From Diplosphaera chodatii (taxonomy: Eukaryota; Chlorophyta; Trebouxiophyceae; Prasiolales; Stichococcaceae): a stretch of 64,000 bases of DNA. Of this stretch, positions 12,791 to 23,214 are shown in pieces. The position numbers and the translations under genes were made by a program. Positions within the stretch are counted from its first letter, which is position 1. Every line of letters begins with the position of its first letter. The DNA is taken from contig JAALGY010000015.1 in NCBI GenBank assembly GCA_032358165.1, positions 1 to 64,000 of the forward strand, read 5' to 3'. The notes beneath the pieces are model-generated. The model did no database searches. It had not been told where the DNA came from and saw only the letters and a program-made list of their open reading frames with translations.

Positions 12791-12988
12791 ACCAGCTGAC
12801 GGGCAGCCTGGTAGGCAAAGTGGAATTGCCCTTGTACTCAGCACATTGTGATTGCATCAATGAGTTTGAGCAGACTGGCATAGATACATGCAATGCACTG
12901 ACGTAGATTGCAGTGGCCTGACCGTCAGACCAGCATTGCTGGCAGTACACTGCCTGCTCCGTGTAACGAGGGCGCCAGCAGCAACACC
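12791..12988. promoter_or_regulatory. putative divergent promoter interval
   Basis: About 200 bases lie between the last block assigned to the minus gene and the start codon of the plus gene at 12989. The head-to-head arrangement implies a shared promoter region. No TATA box or other motif is convincing, so this call rests on position only. Confidence 0.25.
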
Positions 12989-14219
12989 ATGCCGCTGAAG
13001 CTGTATGTGCAGGCAAGCGAGTACAATGATATGGTGCTGGAGAGGCGCTGGCAGATGGCTGCAGCACCTTGTAGCGTAGGGCGTTAATGAGCCGCAGGTA
13101 TCTGCCCAGCCGCCGCAGTGGTCAGCTTAGACGGGTGCCATGCAAACTGCCGCTAGACAGGTGATTGGATCAGGTCGCATCATCATTGTGCATCGATACG
13201 GATGTATGGTATGGAATCCTTGTTTGCTGGCTGCTACCTGCAGAACGTACTGTGGCTGCATCGCTTGGCAGATGACGGAGCTTGGCAACCGCAGAGTGCA
13301 TATGCGGCCGAGCAGCAGTGGTGCACCTGGCACGAGAGGCACAGAATTGGCAGCGGCAGCGTGTTTGCACCAGGAACGGGGTGGTTTGCCTTCAACGCTG
13401 GATGGTTCATCTACGGTGTATGATCAGGTGCAAGCCAGCTGATGCACTCGAGCGCACAAAGTACCAGTTGCACAGCTTCAGTATATCAGATTCTGTCACC
13501 CCCAGGCAGCATCTAGGAGGTTGTGTACCTTTATGCTCTTGGCTGAGGACATGCCTGCTCACAAGCAGTTGCAACGACGATGTGAAGCTCCACAGCCATG
13601 TGCGCCTTGTCATGTCTGTCTGTCCAGGTGGACTTTGAGCCGGCATCGAACACTGTCAGCGACACCTCGCTCCATAAGCGAGTCTCTGCTGCTGCACGGT
13701 GGGACATGCTTAGCAGCCACGTCCGCTTTGGCATGCTGCTCCGCACACATTATTCTGTCGACGTGAGTGTGACTCCTCCTACAGGCTTCATTCGATGCAT
13801 GTCCTGTTGGCTGAGTCCTCTATCACATTGACTGCAGGCACAACAGTCCTGGCCTGGCCTTGCTGAACGAAGACATTGCAGACACCGCGGCCGCCCCACG
13901 CACCCGACACATGCACCAGATGGCATGTGGTGCGTCACTGCAGCCGACTACTGTATCAGGTCGCCCTGTACTCTTGTACTACCACAGCGCAATGGCTGAC
14001 TCCGGAGAGCGCATCTCGTTGTTGGTTCTGGATCGCACATGGCAAACCATGACATACAGTGCCACGCTGGTTGGCACAGGGTTTGGTAGTCGACACTTGG
14101 CAGCATGGGAATACTATACAGCGTCGTTGCCACTCGAACGGCCTGCAGCGCATGATGGCACCACTCCCACTGTGAGCCACAGCATCAATGGCAACGGCAG
14201 GTTTCGAAGCGTACAATAG
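12989..14219 (+). CDS. five-exon gene, 239-residue protein of unknown function
   Basis: Exons 12989-13075, 13161-13208, 13244-13417, 13628-13762 and 13944-14219 join in phase 0 at every junction, with GTAGG, GTATG, GTATG and GTGAG donors and CAG acceptors. They give 239 residues ending at TAG 14217-14219. The protein begins MPLKLYVQASEYNDMVLERR. It is rich in Trp, Tyr and His: NVLWLHRLADDGAW, CTWHERHRIGSGSV, GTGWFAFNAGWFIYG, RPVLLYYHSAMADSG and AWEYYTASLPLE. No signal peptide or membrane helix is evident, and I recognise no family. The Gly-aromatic pattern and alternating strands suggest a beta-rich fold, which is inference. It is divergent from the giant minus gene and lies just upstream of the bromodomain gene on the same strand. 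The splice-consistent model makes a real gene likely; an additional upstream exon cannot be excluded. Confidence 0.6.
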
Positions 14220-14349
14220 CAGCATCCTTTCTAGCAGCAGCAGCTCACCAGCAGCAGTGGCGGCGGCGGCTGGCTTGTCAGCACACAGCTTCGGTGCAGG
14301 TGGGGCTTCAACTGGCTGTTCAGGACCTGTGTACCATTGTGAGAGTGGG

Positions 14350-17300
14350 TGCACCCGTCTGTGGCAAAGCATCTGAATGCAGATATCGCATCGAACAACA
14401 CCCAGGCGCTGTGGGCGAGGCCGACGCCGCCGCTGGAGGAGCCGCTGGGCGGGGCGGACCGGGCGCGGCTGGCAGAGTCCGCCGCTCGCCGCACCGCCGA
14501 TGTCATGACGCGCGGCTGCGCTGCGGTGCTGCGGTCCCTCACCTCCCACCGGGTGAGCCCCTCGCCGCACGCGCTGGCCATGAAGCTAGCATGAGTGCAT
14601 GAAGCTAGCACCGCTCGGCGCAGAATGAAGCTCGCAGTATGAAGCTAGCTGCCCTGCACTCACTGCTGTGACAGTGTCACACACGAGCCGGTGCCTTGTG
14701 GGAAGTGTGCTCGTCGAGGTGCTCCGCTTCCATGTAGTGGGCGTACCTGGTCAACAAATCCGGTGGACATCAAGCGCTATGACAACTACCTCAAGTATGT
14801 GGAGCGCCCAATGGACTTCGGCACCATCAAGCGCCAGCTCGAGGCGGGCGCGTGTAAGGTCGCCACAGGACATGCACACCGCCATCCAGCAGGTGGGGAG
14901 TCGATTCGGTGGAGCTCCAATATCATCCCCTTGGCGCTGACACGCCACATGTCAGCTACACAGCCACAATGCATGTGCGACGCCTTCTCTGCAGCCGCAG
15001 GGCTGTGCATGCTCCCCTGCTCAGCAAAATTGTTTGCAAACAAACGTGAGATGGCACGATGCGTGTGCAGCTTCACGCCTGCTGTCTCTTGGTGCCAGGT
15101 GTTCACGGACGCCTTCCTGTTCAACCCGCGGGAGTCGAATGCGGGCGTGATGGCGACCACTTTGCAGGTATGGCTCTTGGCATTCCTACTCATCCGCTGC
15201 TCTGGATTGCATCGCGATGCAGCAAGCAGCACGTGCAAGTGGTTGTCACGGCGTCAACAGCGATGCTCAGCACAAGCGTAGCTCATGTGTCCCCTCGTCT
15301 GGCCTGCAGAGCCCAGGTTGAGAAGGAGTGGCAGAGGGAGGTCACGAACAAGGTGGCGGACGCTGCGAGTGCGTCACGAGCCGAGGAGAAGGCTGCCGTC
15401 AGTGCAGCCACAGAAGCTGCACAGGTGCCGATACCATCCTTGCACCACCCCTCGCTGTGTTTAACAATGTCACAACGGCTGCAACCTTCCCACTGTTGTC
15501 AGAACGTCCTACGTTTGACAGTCCAGATGGTGTCCAACACTGCAACACCTGGCGGATTGCTCAGCCGTCGCCTGTCTGCACCTGTGTCACGCAGACGGCA
15601 CGCACGGAGGGGCTGATGGCGCGGGCGGAGATGCTGACGGCCGCCCTGAACTCGCTGGGCCACTGGCGGAGCGATGCGCAGAGCCTGACAGCCTCCCAGT
15701 GCGAGCCCGTGTCCCTCGAAGACAAGGTAGCTGTGGGCGGCATCCTCAGAGCCTGCATGCCACTGGACAAGCACATGCATTTTGCCGGCCGTTGCTTCCA
15801 GTTCAAGGGGCTTCACACCCTGATCTTCGACATGTGTTGTCATCTTGGTTCAACGATGTCTTGGAACAGGCAGCAGTGGGACGGCTGGTGTGCAGCTTTC
15901 GTCGGCCACATAGACAGCAGGAAAGGCCGTCTCTTGTACTCCTTTTCATATTTGCACCCCTCATGCACACTTTCAGGACCACCTGGCGCGGGGGATAGGG
16001 GCGCTCCGGCAGGACGCCTTTGGCGCGGCGATGGGGCTGCTGGTGGGGCGCGCCCCCGAGCTGCACTCGGGCTCCTGCGACATGATCGTCGACATGGACC
16101 GCCTGGACGCGCTGACGCTGCGGCGGCTGCAGGTGGGCGGCGGTCCCTGTACTGCTCAGCGGTCCGCCATTGGGCACTGAGCGCAGCGCACGCCCAGCTG
16201 TAGTCTCCTGCGATGACTGTGTTGCCGTCAGCCACCTGCATGCACACTGCTGCCGCTGCTCACACAACTGCCTCTGGGCTAAGCAGCCAGCATTCAGTTT
16301 CGGGGTGACTCACTACACTCATTGCGCCTGAGCATGGCCAGCGTTGGTGCAGCGTATCATAACGTTGAGTCGCAACCTATTGGGTGTCTCCTGCAGCACC
16401 TCGTGGCAACGGCGCGGGAGGCTGGCCAGATGGAGGGCCCGGCCTCACATGGTGGCGGCGACCCTGGCGGCCCTGGCAGCCAGGGCGGCGAGCCCAGCGG
16501 CGGCGGCGGTGACGGCGACCCCGCTTCAGGGGGGCCCCTCGTCTGGCCTGGTCTGCTGGCGGGCAGCGGTGAGGGCTGCTTCTCGTACAAAGTACTCGTC
16601 GTTTTGTGCTCATGATCACGCGGTCATCAGTGGGTGCTGTGAGCCCGGTGGATGCTAGTGGGCAACCCTTTGGCCAGGGTGCTCATGGCCAGCCTGCAGC
16701 AGTGTGTGGAAGTGCTGGACAGTCTGTACATGTGTGGTTGAGGCCTGGCACCACAGCGCCACTCACGGTCTGCAGGGCTGCATGGGTACCGGGTGCCGCC
16801 GTGCGAGGCAGTCCCAGCGCCGGAGCAGGCGTCTGGTGATTCAGCGCATCCGCCTGTGTCAGAGCCAGCGACGCCCGGCGGCGCTGTGACGCCTCTAGGA
16901 CAGCCGGCAGGCACAGGCGCTGCCCCTCAGCAGCGGCTGCCCTCAGCACTACCGCAGCAGCCAAAGGCAGAGCTGCCAAGCGCGCTGCCGCAGCATACAG
17001 CACACGGGGAGCAGCCTGGTCAGCCACAGCAGGCGGCGCAGCCCGCGGGGCAGCCTCCTGATGCAGCGCAGCCTGCGCACCAGCCGCTGGTACAGCAGGA
17101 CCATCTGCAACTGGCAACCACAGGGCAGGGCCCAGTGGCTCAACAGCAGCAGGACGGCGCTCACCCAGCAGAAGACCATGCGCCGGCGCAGCGCCAGCCG
17201 CCCGGTTCTTCTGCAGCCCAGCCGCAGGCGGTAGTTGCTGGAGGTCTGCCGCCTGGCGCAGCGGCAGCGCTGGACCGGCTGCTGTCCAGTCGCCAGTCCG

Positions 17301-17950
17301 GCGCGCTGGGCGGCAGCGAGGCCGCGGACGCTGCCCAGCAGGCTGCAGGTGCGCCATTGTCTTCAATTCATCTCGAATGCATCTCATCTGGAACGTGTCT
17401 GAGTATGTCAAATGGTGCACGTCGGGTCTGGACGCTTGGTGTGCCCTCATCAGGATCGCCACCATGGAACTATCGTGTCATCATGTGCAAGGTTTGATTG
17501 CTGCTCACTGTGCCCTGCAGACCTGGGCGCAGCGATGCTGCATGACGATGTGGCCGGCGGCAACGAGAGCCGCCTGCCTGCCATCGACCTGCAGCACCAG
17601 GGGTCCAGCGCGGCGCCGGTAGATGCGCCGCTAGCAGCGTGCCAGATGCAGCAGCCAAAGGCGCCAACAGTCATGCGGCTGCCGCCGCAGCTGGCGGCGC
17701 TGCCGAAGCTGCGCCCATGGTGGCGGTGTCTGCTGCGGTCGGGCCCGACTTTGTCCCGCCGGCCGGGTCAATGCGCTTCGTGCAGCAGGGGCTGCTCGGC
17801 TTCAGCTCAGGCTTGGAGCCGAAGCTGGTCGCGCACCCCTGCACACTGCAGGACGCGTTGCGGGCTGATGTGCTGCCCGCCGCTGCGGCCCAGCCATTCG
17901 CTGGCATTGCTGCTGTGATCGCCGAGGCGATGCAGGAGTGCAGTTGCTAG
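14350..17950 (+). CDS. BET-like bromodomain and NET domain protein, with apparent frame breaks
   Basis: Bromodomains bind acetyl-lysine on histones, and BET proteins regulate transcription in the nucleus. Exon near 14373-14552 ends with the first bromodomain helix (CAAVLRSLTSHR). The next exon (to 14892) has NPVDIKRYDNYLKYVERPMD, FGTIKRQLEAG and SPQDMHTAIQQ. Exon 15099-15167 has VFTDAFLFNPRESNAGVMAT, including the Asn-Pro pair at the acetyl-lysine pocket. Exons 15317-15424 and 15595-15726 form a charged linker. Exon 15977-16132 completes a NET domain (ARGIGALRQDAFGAAMGLL, then MIVDMDRLDALTLRRLQ). Exons 16397-16568 and 16776-17348 are Gly-, then Pro/Gln-rich. The last exon starts at 17521 and probably ends at TAG 17948-17950. 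Two frame breaks are visible: within the bromodomain near 14850, and between about 17600 and 17660. The 14552 to second-exon junction is also not cleanly in phase, and the start codon is not identified. Confidence 0.65.
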
Positions 17951-18901
17951 TTTTGGCAGCTGTTCTCTCAGGTACGTTGCTGGTGTCATAGGGACCTCAC
18001 ACTTCCGCAAGGCAGCAGACTCAGGGTTGTAGGCCTGTTAGACGGTGTTTGCAGGTCTCGTGATGGAGCATTTCTTACGGCTTCTCTGTGTATGTATCGC
18101 ATCTCTCTGACATGTCGCTGCACAGCTTGGACTCAGCGAACGGACAGTCTGTGTATTTAGCGAGCATGCAGTCAATCGGAAGCAAGTATGCAATCAAGAT
18201 GGTCCACTCGGCTTTGTTACAGGCATGAAGTACGCCAGTGCACGTGTGCTGTGTGGCAGCCCGTGCTTCGGCGCTGCCGGCATTGTGGCTGTGTGCGTAT
18301 CAGAATCAACATGTACCGATCACCTGCCCCAAATATTCACTGTGGCATGCTGGAGGTACACACATGTATATGCTGCAGCCAAGTTCTGCTACCGAAATCT
18401 GCAGCCACTTCACCTGTGCGCTGGGTGCACACGGCGCAGTCGATTCTTCAGTATATATGCATGTGATTGTGTGGTGCCCAGGATACAAGCCCATCGGCAG
18501 GGTGTTTTCTCTTTTGGCAAGGTGTAACAGGGTAGGGTCATGACATCCATGGTGTGAGTTTCACCAGGGACGCTGACGTTTACAGATTGTGGCTGTATCT
18601 TGTGAGTGTTGAGCTCCGAAGCACAGCCGCCATGCCTTTATCTGGCGGTGACTGGCTCACCTGATCATCAGCTTGAAGCTGGAACCTGGCTGCTCCAACC
18701 TGGCTGGTCTCGGGCTGCTTCCTGCAGACAGTCGCAGGGAAGGAACAAAGCCAAGACTTTGCCCTTTGCTGTACCTCCCCGACCATACAGAAAGCAGCGT
18801 GCAGTGGTGCTGGCCAGCCGCGAGGTGCACAGCTCACTCGAAATCTGGTCTGCATCAGTTCTGCAGTTCTGTTCTGCATCAGCTCCAGAAGCGAAGCTGC
18901 C
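17951..18901. other. intergenic, no gene found
   Basis: About 950 bases contain only short unsupported open frames on both strands. It holds the 3' side of the bromodomain gene and the promoter side of the F-box gene. No repeat or RNA gene is evident. Confidence 0.5.
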
Positions 18902-21900
18902 ATGACTTCATCAGACAGCAGGACGTCTGTATCAGCGCTGCCTTCAGACGTCTTGCAGCACATTTTCGGCTTGCTGAACGATCCAGACGACCTGCGAAGG
19001 GGCGCGCTGCACAGCGTGGAGCTGCACGTCGCAGATTTCCTTGACCTTGCGCTGCGGCACCGCTACCCGCTGCGGCACCTCAGCACCACTGTGCTCCACT
19101 CCTGCACCCTGGGCTCCTACCTTGCACAGGTGCGGGCTAGTGACACGCACTCCGTCGGCATGCAGGGATGTCAGCCTGAGGTGCAATAGTGGCTGTGCCC
19201 ATGCCCAGCGGATGTCATGCTGTGATTCACTGTCACACTGATTTGAGGCCAGTTTGTTGATGACCCCGTTCACAGGCGCCTAGCAGCCTGACATCCCTTC
19301 ATATTGCAAAGTGGGCGCCAGTACCAGAGTGGGAACGCCAACGCACTCTGGCGTGCACACGCATGATCCCGCTGAGTGATGTGCTCCAGGGCATCGACAG
19401 CCTGCGCAACCTGTCCTGCCCGGTATGCTCCGCCCAGCACCTGGTGTCCTCCACTGCTTGCAGATGCGTCTGACACCCCGTGTGGCACTGCGTTCCCAGT
19501 GTCCTCCATGGCATCGATGTTCAGCCTGCACCAGCTTCTGGGCCCTTTGAGCAGCCAGTGTTCTGGCAAGACGACTGCATTTGTGCTCAGCACTTTGCAA
19601 CCACGTGGACAGGTGCAGCCTGTTGCAACACGCGTCACACGCCCTGATGGATCCCGGGGCCCTGTTGACACCCTCGACTTTCTTCAGCCGCACCTCGCTG
19701 GCCTGAACATGCTGTGCATCAACGCACGGAACTCGAACATTGACTCCCAGGTAGCTGAGTACTGAAAAGTGCCTGGCATGGATCTTGATGCATTACTGCA
19801 CTCAACCGACCACCTTCAGACAGCACAGCATGTGAGTCTGATGAACCGATGAGCCCTGGAAGCATGCCTTGCCAAGGCATATGGTGTATGCAGGGGCTCC
19901 TGTACATGACAGATTTGACACGCCTATCCATCAGCACGGCCTCCACATGCAGCCCGCAACTTTGGAGTGCGGTGTCTACGTTGGCCAAACTGCGCTGTCT
20001 GTGCCTCCCATCATTCCTCGATCGGTGGTGTCCATCGTCGATCTCAGCACTAAGGTGAGTTGAGCCTGGTGCAACAAACAAGGTCTCCTGCGAACAGTGG
20101 CCTTGCACCTGTGCCCTGCTGCTCTATAGATGCAGAGCTGCCCATCATCATCAAGCGCCTGCACATTTAGGCGGCTGCCAATTCTGGCCAGCTTTGTAGG
20201 AATTGAGCCCTCTGCAGATTGAGGAGAGAAGCCTTCCAAACTTTGTGCTGGACAGTTGCACACTATGCTTGCGACACAGCCCTAAACAAGCATGATAGGC
20301 ATCTGCTCGTCAACAGCACTGCTGAATTCGACAGACATCTGAGCTACTGGATTTCATATTTGCAGCGATACTGACGAATGTGACAACAACAGACCTCGTT
20401 CATTTTGCAGCCACCTCACCGCCCTGAGCCTGGATGGAGCGCTGAACCACGAGGGCGACGGCTTCACAGCAGCACTGGCAGACGCTGTGCCGCAGCTTCG
20501 AGCACTGGGCCTGCATGACAGCGCACGATCGGACACTGACGCAGGTTTGCAAAGGTGGTGCTCATCTGCATGTTAAGACATGTGCTTTTGGCATCAGCGA
20601 GTGTGGCAGGCCGTCTGTGCATTGATGGGCTTGTGTATTGTGCAGGGTTTGGTCAGATGTCAAAACTTGCGAAACTGCAGCATTTGAAATTGGCAGGGTC
20701 ATTTTATGGCTGCAGCCACCATGGCCTGGGGGCGGCCCTTGCCACCATGACAGGTCCTTTTCTTGGTGCTGTCACAACCTGCTGCTTGTTCATTGCACAA
20801 GCCGGCAGTCAAGTTTGCTCTTGTCTTGTGCATCGTGACCCTGCCTACAGACCACAACCTGCTTGTTAAACACCCATGAAGCACTCATGCATTCGCGCAC
20901 ACCAACAAATGTTATTCTGACGTCTCCCTTGCCGTAGGTCTGAGAGCGCTTGACGTCTCAGACGTCGACTGGATGACGCAGCATGCAATGGCTCACATCG
21001 CTCGGGTGTCAACACTGACGGCTTTGGTTGCCGACTACTTACCTGACACGGGCTGTGTGAGGTGTGTTCATCAAGAGTGCATGGCAAACAGCTGTTGCGG
21101 CTGTCCCTCAGGCAGCATGCATGCGGCTGTGCGTGTTCACTGCACCCGCAGGCATATAGAGTTACGCCGCATGACCCAGTTCACTTGCACCCTGCAGCGC
21201 GGTGAATGACATGCTTGCGGCGCTGGGTCCCCGGCTGCAGCATCTGTCCATCAAGGCTCAGGCTTACCGACGGGAGGGCGCATGTGAGATCCGCGACAAC
21301 TACATGCTAGCAATCCTGACGCACTGCCCGCTGCTGGCACACCTGGAAGTGGACAACCTGCGGCTGAGCACACCTGGAGCGGTATGTACCCACCTGCAGT
21401 TCCGTCGCCACATGCTGATACGTATGTAACACGAGTCGACCCCCCAAGCGGACACACACCTTACGTACCCAATTTCGTGTTGCACAGGACCTGCCTTGTT
21501 GCAAGCAAGCATTGTAACACTGAACGACACTGTGCCCCGACCGCAGGAACCTCTGGCTGCTGCACAACTGACACGCTGCAGCCAGCTGTACCTGTGCTGT
21601 TCGGGCTCGCAGGTATGCTGATGCCTTCATCGCCACCTGCTGGCCGTCTTTGTATGGCCTTTCATACACATCTATGCGTCTCTGTACGTACATGCCCAGC
21701 ATATCGGCTTTTTATGGCTGTGGCGTCTATGTGGCTGGAACTTGCTCCTATGTCGACAACATGTGGTCTGCAGGCACCATCGGCGCTGCCGAGTTTGCAG
21801 GAGCTGCGACGCCTGCAGCTTGTTTGCGGGGCAGACATGCGCGAATGCAGCCTGGCGTTTGTGACAGCCAGTATGTGCACCAGATACCACACTGGACATG

Positions 21901-22910
21901 GCTGTCGTCATCCAACAGCTGACCAGCCACGATTTCGAATGATTGGCGCACATGGGTCGCTACCTCATGTCCACAAATTGCTTCTGTAGACGCCCACGGT
22001 CTACTTGCGTGCAGGTCTACGAAGTCTTGCACGTCTGGAAGCCCTCAGCATTGAGATCGACGGTTGGCGGCCTGACCCAGGGCACAACATGCTCGAGGTG
22101 TCTAATGATGCTGACACTTGCAGGCCGCATATATGACTTGCGTCAGACCATACAGGCATACTCCACATGCAGCTTTTAGCACTGCTAAATGAGTAACTTG
22201 TGTGGTCATACGGCTGGTGCAGGCTGTAGCTGCTTGCAGCGGACTGACACTACTGCAGCTAGCGGATGAGCACAACCGAGAGGTATGTGTTGTGTGTTGT
22301 GCAGTAACACATATCGCTCACCACTCGTGCCTAAGTCAGCGCACTGGCACACATGCGGCGGCACGCCAGGCGTGCCCAGCTGCAAACGTGGCTGCTCCTG
22401 CTCTTCTACAGCGCCAGAGCAATCTGGTCTATTTGTGCACGCCAGCACCTCTACACGACTCGCGTCCCCACACTTGCTAGCCTTCTTGGCCAGGGCTTTG
22501 GCGCCTCGACCCTGGAGCCGCTGACATCGCTGCAGCGATTGAAGATGTTGAACTTGTTCCTCGTGGAATGCGAGAGCGATGAGGATTCGGCAGCCTGGCT
22601 GGTGGCGCGCTTGCCGCGCCTACGCGTCCTGAACATGCCTATATCAGTGATGGTGCGTACGCATTTGCCAGTGGCCGAGATGCCCCTGCCAAATTTAAAA
22701 GAGCTGCACCTACATTCCATCTGACAACCTGGTCTGCGATTGCAGGATGCTGACTGTTACGAAAAGCCGCGCCACTATGATCTGCCGGGCTTGCCACACC
22801 GCGGGCTGCGACGGCGCCCACGGCGTGCCATCCTTGGCGAATCTGTGGAGCACTCCATCGAGGACATGTGGCCCATCCTGGAGCCGCACGGTTGGCTGTG
22901 GGATGAGTGA
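18902..22910 (+). CDS. F-box and leucine-rich-repeat protein, 630 residues
   Basis: F-box/LRR proteins are substrate receptors of SCF ubiquitin ligases: the F-box binds SKP1 and the LRRs bind the target. Fourteen exons join in phase: 18902-19129, 19276-19422, 19688-19750, 19894-20054, 20411-20544, 20646-20753, 20938-21061, 21198-21381, 21547-21612, 21774-21870, 22015-22097, 22223-22282, 22380-22652 and 22746-22910. The total is 1893 coding bases, stop TGA at 22908. Residues 12-40 are a typical F-box (SALPSDVLQHIFGLLNDPDD). Degenerate LRRs follow, roughly one per exon: SSLTSLHIAKW, LTRLSISTAS, LTALSLDGAL, LAKLQHLKLAGS, LRALDVSDVDW, LQHLSIKAQA, LQELRRLQLVCG, LARLEALSIEI and LRVLNMPIS. The tail ends IEDMWPILEPHGWLWDE, a plausible last repeat or cap. 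No transmembrane segment is seen. Two internal exons (19688-19750, 22223-22282) are very short, so small errors there are possible. Confidence 0.85.
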
Positions 22911-23214
22911 GTTAGGGCTAGGTATGACACATAGGCAGCAGGTTTGGACGGCATGCAGTATCGGTGTATGGTGGCCAGCAGATTGACATGTAGGGGAGCG
23001 TGGCAACTTCTTACACCTGTGTACATCATGATACGATGGTCATGTGGCTATGACATCCATGCATATGTAGCTTTGCATGACACACAGCCAAGGGTAGGCA
23101 TACTACGCTTCAGCAATCACTGGACATGACAAGTCAGCTTTGCCTGATATCGATCTGGCTATAGGGTGGGCCTTACAAAGAAGCACCCATGTAATAAGGA
23201 CCAACTAGGAAGGT
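22911..23214. other. unique spacer between the F-box gene and the satellite
   Basis: About 300 bases of non-repetitive sequence with no supported gene. The satellite starts abruptly at 23215 with GGAACAAGG, directly after an unrelated AAGGT. Confidence 0.6.
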
